A stretch of 64,000 bases of DNA from Robertmurraya massiliosenegalensis JC6 (GTDB taxonomy: Bacteria > Bacillota > Bacilli > Bacillales > Cytobacillaceae): contig NZ_HE978511.1 of assembly GCF_000311725.1 (NCBI RefSeq), positions 263,498-327,497 on the forward strand, given 5' to 3'. Made by a program: the position numbers and the translations under genes. Below, piece by piece: positions 36,329 to 45,355 of this stretch; positions within the stretch are counted from its first letter, which is position 1; each line of letters begins with the position of its first letter. Under the pieces are notes generated by a model. That model had not been told where the DNA came from. It did no database searches and worked only from the letters and a program-made list of their open reading frames with translations.

Positions 36329-36979
36329 ATGACATGGGAAGTATTAAGTATGATTGGAACCATCGCCTTTGCGATCAGTGGTGCGATTATTGCGATGGAA
36401 GAAGAGTACGATATTTTAGGCGTTTATATTTTAGGGATCGTGACAGCCTTTGGTGGAGGAGCAATACGCAACTTATTGATAGGGGTACCGGTTTCTGCGT
36501 TATGGGAGCAAGGACTGTTTTTCCAAATCGCCCTTTTATCCATTACGATCGTTTTCCTGTTTCTAAATAATTTACTGAAATTATGGCAAAGATGGGGCAA
36601 TTTCTTTGATGCAATCGGCCTTTCTGCATTCGCCATCCAAGGGGGAATTTATGCAGTAGAGATGGGCTTGCCAATAAGTGCTGTTATTGTTGCATCTGTT
36701 CTAACTGGTAGCGGTGGGGGAATCATCCGCGATTTGCTTGCAGGGAGGAAGCCTCTCGTATTGAGTGCTGAAATCTATGCCGTTTGGGCCATTCTTGCTG
36801 GAATAGCTATTGGTTTAAAATTAACCGTTACTTCCTTTGAGCTCTATGCCCTGTTTGTCGTTATTACTGTTTTACGGGTTTTATCATATACTTACAACTG
36901 GAAGCTACCGAAACGATTAGATATAACAAATAGCGTTTTGAAATTAGCTCAATCAAAAAATCGAAATATCCACGGATAA
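36329..36979 (+). CDS. TRIC/UPF0126-family membrane channel protein
   Basis: A 216-residue protein with seven predicted membrane segments and the two glycine-rich repeats of the UPF0126 family: GIVTAFGGGAIRNLLIG and SVLTGSGGGIIRDLLAG. These GGG-RD/N-L motifs mark prokaryotic TRIC-type cation channels. ATG at 36329 follows GGAG by nine bases. It is on the opposite strand to all its neighbours and lies between spoVK and hflX, which are adjacent in B. subtilis. Confidence 0.9.
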   Translation: MTWEVLSMIGTIAFAISGAIIAMEEEYDILGVYILGIVTAFGGGAIRNLLIGVPVSALWEQGLFFQIALLSITIVFLFLNNLLKLWQRWGNFFDAIGLSAFAIQGGIYAVEMGLPISAVIVASVLTGSGGGIIRDLLAGRKPLVLSAEIYAVWAILAGIAIGLKLTVTSFELYALFVVITVLRVLSYTYNWKLPKRLDITNSVLKLAQSKNRNIHG

Positions 36980-36997
36980 GTTTATTTTCGAACAAAG

Positions 36998-37026
36998 AAG
37001 GCTGACTCGAAACAAGAGTCAGCCTT
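36998..37026. terminator. Bidirectional terminator, TRIC gene and spoVK
   Basis: AAGGCTGACTC pairs with GAGTCAGCCTT around seven bases. It sits four bases after the spoVK stop. Confidence 0.75.
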
Positions 37027-37029
37027 CCT

Positions 37030-37974
37030 CTATTCATCGAGTATTAAATCGTTACTGCGAATTGTCATCAACTCATGGCGATCATAATGATTTTGCATAA
37101 GCAATCGCATGGACTGTGCCCGAATCGATTTTTCGATCACGTTCCGCATATACCTTCCGTTAGAAAAACTCGTTATATTTAACGATGTCTTGATCCAATA
37201 TAAATGTTCACGTAACCTTTTCTCCGCCTCATGACTTAATGTATACTCTTTTTCGCAAAGCATCTTTTCTCCAATTTCCATTAATTGATCGATCGTATAG
37301 TCCGGAAAATCTATAACGAGTGGAAAGCGAGAATATAGTCCGGGGTTTAAAGTTAAAAATTGGTCCATCTCTCTTGAATAACCGGCAAGAATAAGAATGA
37401 AATCATGCTGCTTATCTTCCATATGTTTGACCATCGTATCGATCGCTTCTTTGCCAAAATCCTTCTCACCGCCACGTCCTAAGCTATATGCTTCGTCTAC
37501 AAATAAAATGCCCCCCATCGCCTTTTTGATTAGATCGCGCGTCTTTTGAGCGGTGTGGCCAATGTATTCCCCAACTAAATCAGCTCTTTCTGCTTCAATT
37601 AGATGGCCTTTAGAGAGGACATTCATTTTTTGAAAAAGCTTGCCAATCAACCTTGCAACTGTTGTTTTACCCGTCCCAGGATTTCCTTTAAACATCATGT
37701 GAAGAGCCTGTTTTCCAACTTTCAACCCTTCTTCTTCTCGCTTTTTATTAATGTATATCCAAGCATAGATTTCCTTTATCGTTTTTTTCATTTCTTCCAT
37801 TCCAACCAATGTACCAAGTTCCTCTTCGATTTCCTTTAAAGCCGCATGTTCTTGCGGTATCGTCTTTGGAACCATTGTTGCATCCGGCAACTCTTTCGCA
37901 AGTGTTTTTCTTTTTTGTGAATTAAGTACAATGCTGATCTGACCGTTATTTTTCATACGAAAAGGTTGGTCCAA
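37030..37974 (-). CDS. spoVK: SpoVK (SpoVJ), AAA+ ATPase of late sporulation
   Basis: A protein of about 314 residues of the CbxX/CfqX AAA+ family. Walker A is GNPGTGKT, Walker B ILFVDEAYSL and the Arg-finger region is LYSRFPLVIDFPDY. The C-terminal FSNGRYMRNVIEKSIRAQ matches B. subtilis SpoVK, needed for spore maturation (stage V). The likely start is TTG at 37972-37974, six bases after GAGGTG; GTG at 37983 would overlap that site. Confidence 0.94.
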   Translation of the reverse strand: MDQPFRMKNNGQISIVLNSQKRKTLAKELPDATMVPKTIPQEHAALKEIEEELGTLVGMEEMKKTIKEIYAWIYINKKREEEGLKVGKQALHMMFKGNPGTGKTTVARLIGKLFQKMNVLSKGHLIEAERADLVGEYIGHTAQKTRDLIKKAMGGILFVDEAYSLGRGGEKDFGKEAIDTMVKHMEDKQHDFILILAGYSREMDQFLTLNPGLYSRFPLVIDFPDYTIDQLMEIGEKMLCEKEYTLSHEAEKRLREHLYWIKTSLNITSFSNGRYMRNVIEKSIRAQSMRLLMQNHYDRHELMTIRSNDLILDE

Positions 37975-38018
37975 AGCTTTCACCTCACATTTCTAAAAGC
38001 TGTTTTCTCTAGATGAGT

Positions 38019-38138
38019 TCAAGTCATATTTGATAGTTGGGTGAATCGGCCATGTTTATCATAAAGCACAGCTTCTCCAAATAAAAAGAGTGATTTACCA
38101 TCATCATACTCATAAACCTTGTGATTCGTGACAATCGC
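38019..38138 (-). pseudogene. Possible small gene remnant between hfq and spoVK
   Basis: After an in-frame TAG (38139-38141) a 39-codon open stretch reads VYEYDDGKSLFLFGEAVLYD and then KHGRFTQLSNM before a TGA stop at 38019-38021. It looks protein-like, but it has no ATG, GTG or TTG start near a ribosome site. In B. subtilis small genes (ymzC, ymzA) lie next to hfq, so this may be the decayed end of one. Chance is not excluded. Confidence 0.25.
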
Positions 38139-38232
38139 CTATTTTTTGTACTTACTAAAATGGTTAACTATACTATATGTATTCAATACAAACCTATTTC
38201 ATTAAGGTTTTTCATAAAAACCATACAACAAC

Positions 38233-38269
38233 AAAAAGACTCACTTCATCTAATCTGAAGTGAGTCTTT
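38233..38269 (-). terminator. hfq terminator
   Basis: AAAGACTCACTTCA pairs with TGAAGTGAGTCTTT; on the minus strand TTGTTGTTGT follows the stem. Confidence 0.8.
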
Positions 38270-38279
38270 CTTGATCAAT

Positions 38280-38525
38280 TTATGATGATTGTGCTGGATT
38301 ATCTAAATCAATTTGCACATTTCGTTGCGGTGCAAAAGTTGAAATCGCATGCTTATAAACGAGTTGTTGCTTGCCTTCTGATTCAAATAAAACGGTGAAA
38401 TTATCAAAACCTTTTATTTGACCTCTTAATTGGAAGCCATTTAATAAAAAGACTGTTACGCTGCTGCCGTCCTTACGCAATTGGTTTAAAAATTGATCTT
38501 GAATATTAATGGATTGTTTCATCAT
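38280..38525 (-). CDS. hfq: Hfq, RNA chaperone
   Basis: An 81-residue Sm-like protein. Sm1 is [25 protein letters not shown] and Sm2 is [10 protein letters not shown], close to the Hfq signature YKHAI. It forms a hexamer that binds U-rich and A-rich RNA. ATG at 38523-38525 follows GAGGAGG by about seven bases. It lies 23 bases after miaA, as is common in bacteria. Confidence 0.96.
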   Translation of the reverse strand: MMKQSINIQDQFLNQLRKDGSSVTVFLLNGFQLRGQIKGFDNFTVLFESEGKQQLVYKHAISTFAPQRNVQIDLDNPAQSS

Positions 38526-38548
38526 GGGATCCTCCTCTTTTATCTCTA

Positions 38549-39541
38549 CTAATATGTATTCGATTTTATTTCTAGCTTTCCTTCAATATACGTGGAAATT
38601 TCCGCAATTTTTTTCTGAAACGTTGCGTTTGTCGTCACATCTGTCATATCGAACCACTGAACATCCATTTTGTTACGAAACCACGTCAGCTGTCGTTTTG
38701 CATAGCGACGCGAATTTTGCTTTAATTGTTCAACAGCTGTATCCAACGGGCTATCCCCATCGAAATATTCGTACAACTCCTTATAACCAATCGCTTGGAT
38801 CGAACCACAGTCTCTAAGACCAGAATCATACAACCCTTTCACTTCTTCCAACAGTCCCTGATCGATCATCATATTGACTCTTTTATCAATCCGTTGATAT
38901 AGCTGTTCTCTTTCCATCGTTAAGCCAATTAATGCCGTGTCATAACATAAATCATGAGTTTGTTTTTCCTGAAACTCAAAACTCGTCTTGCCAGTACAAT
39001 GGAAAATTTCGAGCGCTCTTATCACTCTGCGAAGATTGTTCGGATGAATGCTTTCAGCTCCAACTGGGTCCACTTGCAGAAGTTCTTTGTATATCACTTC
39101 TTTTCCTTCCCGTTCCGCCCTTATTTCGAGATTTCTGCGAAACGTTTCGTCTGAGGGCGCATCTGAAAACTGATAATCATGAATAACCGATTGTATGTAC
39201 AAGCCTGTACCACCAACAATCATCGGTAGCTTTTGGCGACTCGTGATTTCATTGATTTTTTCTCGAACAAGCGATTGAAACTCTGCAACAGAAAAGGATT
39301 CATTCGGCCATTTAATATCAATTAAATGATGGGGGACTCCCTCCATCTCCTCAGTTGATATTTTTGCGGTGCCAATATCCATTCCTTTATAAATTTGCAT
39401 TGAATCTCCGCTGATAATTTCTCCGTTGAACCGCTTGGCCAATTCAATACTCATTTTTGTCTTTCCTACAGCAGTAGGTCCGATTAATACAAGGACTTTC
39501 TTTTTACTACTGTCCACTTCCTCCACGCCTTTACTATCCAT
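38549..39541 (-). CDS. miaA: MiaA, tRNA dimethylallyltransferase
   Basis: A 330-residue enzyme adding dimethylallyl to N6 of A37 in tRNAs that read UNN codons. Visible are the P-loop [11 protein letters not shown], the substrate motif [33 protein letters not shown], the [12 protein letters not shown] block and the tRNA-binding end KRQLTWFRN. MiaB, encoded at 60447-61991, acts on the same base in a later step. The exact start is uncertain because GGAGGA lies inside the frame about 25 bases downstream. Confidence 0.96.
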   Translation of the reverse strand: MDSKGVEEVDSSKKKVLVLIGPTAVGKTKMSIELAKRFNGEIISGDSMQIYKGMDIGTAKISTEEMEGVPHHLIDIKWPNESFSVAEFQSLVREKINEITSRQKLPMIVGGTGLYIQSVIHDYQFSDAPSDETFRRNLEIRAEREGKEVIYKELLQVDPVGAESIHPNNLRRVIRALEIFHCTGKTSFEFQEKQTHDLCYDTALIGLTMEREQLYQRIDKRVNMMIDQGLLEEVKGLYDSGLRDCGSIQAIGYKELYEYFDGDSPLDTAVEQLKQNSRRYAKRQLTWFRNKMDVQWFDMTDVTTNATFQKKIAEISTYIEGKLEIKSNTY

Positions 39542-39858
39542 TTGTGTTCTATGCAGAAGAACTGCTGATTATCATCGTAACACATTTAAAGGCTATTTTC
39601 TTCAATTGTAATATTTTTTAACAATTATATAGGTTAAATTTTGCATGCTCTTCCTCTTTCTCATACATTCAACATTTATCAAGTATGTCCAAAAATATCC
39701 AGTCTATTCAGACACACCTGTTAATTTACAAATATTCCATTTAACATTACATTTCGTTAACGATTCGATAACAACCCCCTAAATCGACAACTTCCATGCT
39801 AATTTATATAAAGACATGCTCAAATAGACATAAACAACTTGAATAGGTGGGAAAATAA
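39542..39858. other. Divergent intergenic region miaA/mreBH
   Basis: 317 AT-rich bases without a gene. It contains ACCCCC at 39774-39779, about 80 bases before mreBH; this resembles the -35 of sigma-I promoters, the factor that drives mreBH in B. subtilis, but no matching -10 was found at a good distance. Confidence 0.35.
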
Positions 39859-40866
39859 ATGCTTTCAGCAAATGAAATAGGAATTGATTTAGGAACTGCA
39901 AATATACTGGTCTACAGCAAAAATAAAGGGATTACCTTAAATGAACCTTCTTTAGTCGCCGTTGATGTGCGTACCAAGAAAATTATCGCCTTCGGTCATG
40001 AAGCAAAAGAAATGGTTGGAAAAACACCACAAAATATTCGTGTAATTCGTCCTCTTAAAAATGGAGTAATTGCCGATTATGATGTTACAACAGAGCTTCT
40101 TAAAATCATTATGAGACATGCCATTAATAAATCTGGGGTAAATGTACGAAAACCAAATGTCGTCATCTGTACTCCTTCAGCTGCTACGAGTGTAGACAAA
40201 AGAGCGATCCAAGATGCCGCACGAAATGCTGGGGCAAAGCAGGTCTTTTTAATTGAAGAACCTGTTGCGGCTGCGATCGGTTCAGGACTTCCAGTTGATG
40301 AACCTGTTGCCAATATGATTGTTGATATCGGCGGAGGTTCTACTGAAGTGGCGATCATCTCCTTTGGTGGTGTCGTCGCATGCCAATCAATTAACATCGG
40401 AGGAGATCGCCTCGATGAAGAAATTATTCAATACATTCGGAAAGCCTATAATGTTCTAATTGGTGAAAGGACATCAGAACAAATAAAGATGGAAATTGGC
40501 TATGCACTCGTGGACCATCAGGAATTAAAGATGGAGGTCCGTGGGAGAGATTTAGTTACGGGGCTACCGAAAACAATTACCCTATCATCCTATGAAATTC
40601 GTGAAACATTAAAAGAATCATTGCTCCATATGCTAGAAGCCATTCGTGCTACATTAGAAGAATGTCCTGCAGAGCTTAGCGGTGATATCGTTGATCGAGG
40701 AGTTGTTTTAACAGGTGGCGGCTCTCTGTTAAACGGAATGGAAGAATGGCTAAGCAAAGAAATTTTCGTACCTGTTCAACTCTCAGAAAATCCACTAGAG
40801 GCTGTTGCATTAGGAACAGGAGAATCATTAAGTATTATGAAAAAACTTCGTCAAGCTGCGAAATAA
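39859..40866 (+). CDS. mreBH: MreBH, actin-like cell-shape protein
   Basis: A 335-residue MreB-family actin homologue. The phosphate-1 loop is [18 protein letters not shown], the phosphate-2 loop is [17 protein letters not shown] and the adenosine motif is [12 protein letters not shown]. Length and sequence ([29 protein letters not shown]) are closest to B. subtilis MreBH, which guides LytE and lateral wall growth, rather than to MreB or Mbl. ATG follows AGGTGGGAAAATAA. No mreCD is adjacent. Confidence 0.92.
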   Translation: MLSANEIGIDLGTANILVYSKNKGITLNEPSLVAVDVRTKKIIAFGHEAKEMVGKTPQNIRVIRPLKNGVIADYDVTTELLKIIMRHAINKSGVNVRKPNVVICTPSAATSVDKRAIQDAARNAGAKQVFLIEEPVAAAIGSGLPVDEPVANMIVDIGGGSTEVAIISFGGVVACQSINIGGDRLDEEIIQYIRKAYNVLIGERTSEQIKMEIGYALVDHQELKMEVRGRDLVTGLPKTITLSSYEIRETLKESLLHMLEAIRATLEECPAELSGDIVDRGVVLTGGGSLLNGMEEWLSKEIFVPVQLSENPLEAVALGTGESLSIMKKLRQAAK

Positions 40867-40872
40867 ATAATC

Positions 40873-40916
40873 ATAAAAAAGAGGTTGTATAATTTTCGTG
40901 ATTATACAACCTCTTA
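40873..40916. terminator. Terminator between mreBH and Gly/His-rich gene
   Basis: AAGAGGTTGTATAAT pairs with ATTATACAACCTCTT. The T run lies on the minus-strand side, so it mainly serves the Gly/His-rich gene. Confidence 0.75.
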
Positions 40917-40933
40917 ACATATATGCAATATGA

Positions 40934-41266
40934 TTAACGACCTTGGTGATTTCCGTGGTGTCCATGATGTCCACCATGGTGATGATGACCATGATGTCCA
41001 TGATGGTGTCCACCTTGTCCGCCATAGTATCCACCACTACCAACACCGCCGCCTAAAAGAGCTCCGCCAAGTAGTCCTGCTCCAAAACCAAGCAATCCTG
41101 CTCCAGCTCCTGGATAACCATAGCCAGCTGGATATCCTCCGTAAGGCCCATACCCTGGACCATAACCCGCTCCGTAACCAGTACCTGGATAACCATAGCT
41201 ACCTGGAACATTGTAGCCATATCCGAATTGTCTTGAATCGTCTTTGCCCTTATATTGTTTTGTCAT
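40934..41266 (-). CDS. Gly/Tyr/His-rich low-complexity protein, probable spore coat type
   Basis: A 110-residue low-complexity protein. Residues about 15-55 are Gly/Tyr/Pro repeats of the type YGYPGTGYGAGYGPGYG. A hydrophobic Gly-rich centre (GLLGFGAGLLGGALLGGG) follows, and the tail has 14 His among the last 24 residues. ATG follows AGGGGAGGTAATAAT. Similar compositions occur in spore-coat or integument proteins of Bacillus such as YeeK, and the His tail could bind metal; both points are inference. No catalytic motif is present. Confidence 0.7.
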   Translation of the reverse strand: MTKQYKGKDDSRQFGYGYNVPGSYGYPGTGYGAGYGPGYGPYGGYPAGYGYPGAGAGLLGFGAGLLGGALLGGGVGSGGYYGGQGGHHHGHHGHHHHGGHHGHHGNHQGR

Positions 41267-41375
41267 ATTATTACCTCCCCTTTTATGAAGTTAGTCCATT
41301 ATATGAACCGTTCTCATAAAAGGGAAGCTATGGACAAGCTAATTGGGCCCTATCCTAGTCCCATTCTTATCCATC

Positions 41376-41825
41376 CTATGACTCAACCGTTTTTTTTCGC
41401 AATGTATTAAAATATATAAAAATCGGTAAAGGGATAATGATAAAACCTAGACTTTTAATGATTTGGTTTTTTGCATTATTACGTTGAATTTCTTTATCAT
41501 CTTCTTTCATTTGTTCATACTCTGCCCGTAGCTGTTCATCTGTTAGTTGTACTGGTGGTTGTCCCTCTATTTTTTCTCCTTCTCTCATCATTTTGAAATC
41601 TGTAAACGTCTGATAATAAGAAGGTGGACTAACCAAATCAGCTGTTGCCATAAAGATTGAAATTCCTCCCCCAATGACCATCATTAATGTTGCGAATAAG
41701 ACCAGATACACATATAGGTGTCGAATCACACTTTCACCTCCTTCTTTACTTTTGGAAACAACAACAACAGCAAAAATAATCAAGACTAATATAATGAAAA
41801 TAGGCAGCAGCGATAACAAAAACAT
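41376..41825 (-). CDS. Hypothetical membrane protein
   Basis: A 149-residue protein with three hydrophobic segments: LLPIFIILVLIIFAVVVV (N-terminus), LYVYLVLFATLMMVIGGGIS, and SLGFIIIPLPIFIYF near the C-terminus. A charged region of about 50 residues (EQLRAEYEQMKEDDKEIQRN) lies between the last two and may form a coiled coil. I do not recognise the family. The start has GGAGGTGG upstream. Confidence 0.65.
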   Translation of the reverse strand: MFLLSLLPIFIILVLIIFAVVVVSKSKEGGESVIRHLYVYLVLFATLMMVIGGGISIFMATADLVSPPSYYQTFTDFKMMREGEKIEGQPPVQLTDEQLRAEYEQMKEDDKEIQRNNAKNQIIKSLGFIIIPLPIFIYFNTLRKKTVES

Positions 41826-41992
41826 AGAACCACCTCCACATCTAATACTATATATGACTGTTTTCTAATTTTCACACCAAAAATCATTGTGATAATCTAC
41901 GGTTTGTATAAATTATGAAAATTAATAAAAAATAGAAAGAGTTTCATAAAAAAACGTTTAAACACTCACTTTATTGAGGAACAGGTTGATTG

Positions 41993-42559
41993 ATGATCAT
42001 GAAAGCTTCTCAAGTAGATGAAAAGATCAAAAAAGTGTATTCACTGTACCATAAAGCTCATGATGCATTTGTTGACACATGGCTAGAAGTGATTCTTTTT
42101 ACACCAAGATGGTGGTTAGGGCTAGGATTAAGCGTTATCCCATGGATTTTATGGGTAAAACTACATAATCAACAAATTAGAGGAGATCTAATTCGAGCAG
42201 GTTTCTTTATGGCCATTATTGCTTTAATACTTGATTCCATAGGTCTTCAATTTGGTTTATGGCTCTATCCGTATAATGTTTTTCCATTTATTACAGCCTA
42301 TTTACCATGGGATCTTTCTTTATTACCTATTTCGATCATGTTCATGATCGAAATTTTTCCCAATAGGCATCCTTTTATTAAAGGAATCATCTATGGAACA
42401 CTGGCAGCATTTATCGGCGAACCGATTGCCATTTGGTTAGATTTATATGAACCTCTCTATTGGAAAAGCATTTATTCATTCCCCATCTATATTCTATTGT
42501 TCTTACTATGCAACCAAATCGCTAAAAGTAAAATATATACTGTGAATACCAAAAAGTAA
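41993..42559 (+). CDS. CBO0543-type integral membrane protein
   Basis: A protein of about 188 residues with five predicted membrane segments. It carries the Trp- and Pro-rich stretches FTPRWWLGLGLSVIPWILWV and YPYNVFPFITAYLPWDLSLLPI seen in the CBO0543 family of Firmicutes membrane proteins. The function is unknown. The start could be ATG 41993 or ATG 41999; the ribosome site (GAGGA or CAGG) is weak. It is followed by a hairpin at 42610 and then a second small membrane protein. Confidence 0.7.
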   Translation: MIMKASQVDEKIKKVYSLYHKAHDAFVDTWLEVILFTPRWWLGLGLSVIPWILWVKLHNQQIRGDLIRAGFFMAIIALILDSIGLQFGLWLYPYNVFPFITAYLPWDLSLLPISIMFMIEIFPNRHPFIKGIIYGTLAAFIGEPIAIWLDLYEPLYWKSIYSFPIYILLFLLCNQIAKSKIYTVNTKK

Positions 42560-42609
42560 TTCTCTAAAAAATCATGAATAATCATTAAAAAACTGGATAT
42601 CTTAATTAG

Positions 42610-42657
42610 CCCGAGCAAGTTAACCTCCACATCAGACTCCCATGATGCTTGCTCGGG
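42610..42657 (+). repeat. CCGAGCAA hairpin, copy 1
   Basis: CCCGAGCAAG (42610-42619) and CTTGCTCGGG (42648-42657) form a perfect 10-bp stem with a 28-base loop. Its arm core recurs in the hairpin at 43417-43448. There is no T run after it. Confidence 0.5.
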
Positions 42658-42828
42658 AAATGCCAATCGTTTTAGCTACCTCTATCACTTTTACATGGAG
42701 TTTACATAATGTTGAATAAGTGAATGTATCATAAAAGAAAATGTACTTTTGAGGACTGTGAAGGAGGCAAAATGGTGGCAAACACCGTTATTAGCTTCGC
42801 TTAACTCATATTATTGGGGACCATACCA

Positions 42829-42863
42829 TAAAAGAGTGAATCAAAAAATGGATTCACTCTTTT
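42829..42863 (+). terminator. Terminator-like hairpin upstream of 42922 gene
   Basis: AAAAGAGTGAATC (42830-42842 region) pairs with GATTCACTCTTTT (42851-42863) around an A-rich loop. It lies 60 bases before the next start codon. Confidence 0.6.
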
Positions 42864-42921
42864 AACATGGAATATGTTCATAATAAATAGCACACCATAA
42901 GAAAAAATGGAGGTGCTACCA

Positions 42922-43395
42922 ATGTTAGTCAATTTCTTTAGAATCTTTAATGCCATTGTGTTATGGACAATTGTAATCGTATTCCTTCCAAAACGCTCTT
43001 TAAAAAGGTTTTTGCCTGTGACTTTATTCTGTTCTGTTATCCTTTTAATTCAAACCCTTTTAAACCCTCTTTTCAATTGGTGGCAAGTAAAAGGTGGATA
43101 TAAATACATGATATTTGATGCACTGGCATTCATATTAGGTCCATTCTTTACTATTAATATGTGGGTATTTCACTTTACATACAATAGATTTCCCTTGTAT
43201 GCCCTTGTCAATTTAGTCAGTGATTTCATATTCGCTTATCTATTAAATCCGTTTTTTCAAAAATTAGGGCATTATAAATTGAAAAATTACACTTCTACCA
43301 TCATATTTATCATTTTCTATTCTATGGCCTTATTGAATTATGCTTTTCAGAAACTTTTCGAAAAGCCAATTGTCCCAGAAAAACAATTAAATTAG
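42922..43395 (+). CDS. Small integral membrane protein
   Basis: A 157-residue protein with about five hydrophobic segments (FFRIFNAIVLWTIVIVFLP, LFCSVILLIQTLLNPLFNWW, DALAFILGPFFTINMWVF and others). Its size, Trp/Phe-rich segments and orientation resemble the upstream CBO0543-type protein, so it may be a distant member. ATG at 42922 was chosen because GGAGGTG lies six bases upstream. The function is unknown. Confidence 0.65.
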   Translation: MLVNFFRIFNAIVLWTIVIVFLPKRSLKRFLPVTLFCSVILLIQTLLNPLFNWWQVKGGYKYMIFDALAFILGPFFTINMWVFHFTYNRFPLYALVNLVSDFIFAYLLNPFFQKLGHYKLKNYTSTIIFIIFYSMALLNYAFQKLFEKPIVPEKQLN

Positions 43396-43416
43396 CGTTA
43401 AGTAGGAATGACAAAA

Positions 43417-43448
43417 GCCGAGCAACATAACAAATTAGATTGCTCGGC
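43417..43448 (+). repeat. CCGAGCAA hairpin, copy 2
   Basis: GCCGAGCAA (43417-43425) and TTGCTCGGC (43440-43448) form a 9-bp stem; AAATCTTTC follows, so it may end transcription of the upstream membrane-protein gene. It shares its arm core with the hairpin at 42610-42657. Confidence 0.5.
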
Positions 43449-43496
43449 AAATCTTTCTATCATTAGGAACTTTAAGATAATCTCCTCGAACCCCCT

Positions 43497-45335
43497 CTAC
43501 ATCACACGTTTAAACATCTTCTCCATTTCATACGTTGAGTAATGAATGATGATCGGTCTTCCATGTGGACATGTAAATGGATCAGATGATCGTCGCAATT
43601 CATCAAGCAATGCCTGGATTTCACTCATTTGCAAATAGTGATTGGCTTTTATCGAAGCTTTACAGCTCATCATGATCGCTGCTTCTTCTCTTAGCTTTTT
43701 AATGTCTACTTTTTTCATCGTAAGTAGTTGTTCTAGCATTTCTTCAATAATTTCTTTTTCCATTCCTACTGGAAACCACTGTGGATGAGAACGGGCAATA
43801 AAACTATTGATGCCAAAAGGCTCTAAAAACACCCCTACTTCTTCAAGCTGCGCTTTATGTTCTTCTATTTTGAGCGCTTCGTCTGCTGAATATTCAAACG
43901 TAAGTGGAACGAGCATTTCTTGAAGTTCACTTTTCACTTGTCCAACTTTCTCACGATAATATTCATATTTAATTCTTTCTTGCGCAGCATGCTGATCAAT
44001 GATATATAGCCCCTTCTCATTTTGGGCCAATATATAGGTTCCATGCATTTGTCCTATTGGATATAAAGGTGGAACCCGTGAATCTTCTCTTGTTTCATCT
44101 TCCTCTTGAAAAACTCTCACTGACTCCATAACTTCTTCCTCAATAAATGGAGCAGGCTCAGGCGCTTGCGGCTTTTCTCTTTCCACAGGTTTCGGATCCC
44201 AATAAAACTCCTGTGGTTCAATCTCCGGCAAATCTTTTAAAGGAAAGGATGGCTGAGTTTCTTTCGCTACGGGCAAATGGTCCAGTTCAAACGATGGTTG
44301 CTCTGTTTTTACCACTTGCTTTGGTTCACGTTTCAAGCCTTCTGGGATAAGTTCTTTTCGATGAAAAGCATCCTTAATCGTCTTCGTCACAAGCTGATTC
44401 AATTCAGCCTCTTTGCTAAAGCGCACTTCCATTTTTGATGGATGGACGTTCACATCTACTAGGATTGGATCCATTTCGACATTTAGCATCACGATCGGAA
44501 AACGTCCAATTGGAAGTAAAGTATGGTAGCCTTCTTGGATGGCCTTGACTAACGGGTAGTTTTTAATAAATCTGCCATTGACCATCGTCGTAATGTAATT
44601 ACGAGAAGCTCTTGTAATTTCAGGAAGAGCAAGCCAACCACGGATCGTAAAATCAAGTGAACTCGCTTCAATTGGGATCATTTTTTTAACAATATTAAGC
44701 CCGTAAATAGAAGCAAGCACTTGACGCACATCTCCATTTCCGTTCGTATGGAGAAGCTTTCGATCATTGTGAATCAGACGGAAAGAGACTTCAGGATGAG
44801 AAAGAGCAAGGCGATTGACAATATCGGTTATATTTCCAAGCTCTGTATGGACGGTCTTCATATATTTTAAACGGGCAGGTGTATTGAAAAATAAATCTGT
44901 CACAATAATGTCCGTCCCTTTGCGACTGGAGGATTTTTCAAATGTCTCCACATGCCCTCCCTCTAAAACAAGGCGAGTTCCTTCTTCTCCTGTAGATGTC
45001 TTCATTTCCACTCGTGAAACAGAGGCAATACTGGGAAGTGCTTCCCCACGGAACCCAAGTGTTCGAATTCGAAATAGATCTTTATCATTTTTAATTTTGC
45101 TGGTGGCATGCCGATTGAACGCCATTAAAACATCGTTCTCCTCTATTCCGTCTCCGTTATCGGTTATGCGAATTTTAGCTAGCCCTGCTTCTTCCACTTC
45201 GATTTCAATGATCGAACTATTTGCATCAATGGCATTTTCCACTAATTCTTTCACAACAGAAGCTGGTCTTTCTACTACTTCTCCAGCGGCAATTTTATTT
45301 GAAAGTAAATCATCTAATTGAATGATTTTTCCCAA
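43497..45335 (-). CDS. mutL: MutL, DNA mismatch repair protein
   Basis: A 612-residue GHKL ATPase. N-terminal motifs are [30 protein letters not shown] and [16 protein letters not shown]. The C-terminal endonuclease site is present as [13 protein letters not shown] with SCKASIKAN and CPHGRP, so this is the nicking type used where MutH is absent. The start is TTG at 45333-45335, eight bases after AGGAGG, aligning with B. subtilis MutL; the GTG nine bases earlier overlaps that site. It follows mutS closely as one operon. Confidence 0.96.
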   Translation of the reverse strand: MGKIIQLDDLLSNKIAAGEVVERPASVVKELVENAIDANSSIIEIEVEEAGLAKIRITDNGDGIEENDVLMAFNRHATSKIKNDKDLFRIRTLGFRGEALPSIASVSRVEMKTSTGEEGTRLVLEGGHVETFEKSSSRKGTDIIVTDLFFNTPARLKYMKTVHTELGNITDIVNRLALSHPEVSFRLIHNDRKLLHTNGNGDVRQVLASIYGLNIVKKMIPIEASSLDFTIRGWLALPEITRASRNYITTMVNGRFIKNYPLVKAIQEGYHTLLPIGRFPIVMLNVEMDPILVDVNVHPSKMEVRFSKEAELNQLVTKTIKDAFHRKELIPEGLKREPKQVVKTEQPSFELDHLPVAKETQPSFPLKDLPEIEPQEFYWDPKPVEREKPQAPEPAPFIEEEVMESVRVFQEEDETREDSRVPPLYPIGQMHGTYILAQNEKGLYIIDQHAAQERIKYEYYREKVGQVKSELQEMLVPLTFEYSADEALKIEEHKAQLEEVGVFLEPFGINSFIARSHPQWFPVGMEKEIIEEMLEQLLTMKKVDIKKLREEAAIMMSCKASIKANHYLQMSEIQALLDELRRSSDPFTCPHGRPIIIHYSTYEMEKMFKRVM

Positions 45336-45355
45336 CTTTGCCACCTCCTAACCTA

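Larger units (their letters stand above)
42560..42921. other. Structured intergenic region with two hairpins and a micro-ORF
   Basis: 362 bases. A CCCGAGCAAG/CTTGCTCGGG hairpin (42610-42657) comes first. At 42761-42767 AAGGAGG precedes a 10-codon micro-ORF MVANTVISFA (42771-42803). A terminator-like hairpin (42829-42863) then stands before the next gene. Together these could form an attenuator, or they could be remains of a lost gene. Confidence 0.4.

Noticed and set aside
42730-42866. A longer frame WWQTPLLASLNSYYWGPYHK overlapping the micro-ORF
   Set aside because: No usable start with a ribosome site, and its end is formed by the terminator hairpin itself.
44815-45321. A 168-codon open frame on the plus strand opposite mutL
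   Set aside because: It is antisense to strongly conserved MutL sequence, has no ribosome site and a Ser/Arg/Thr-rich composition typical of antisense frames.
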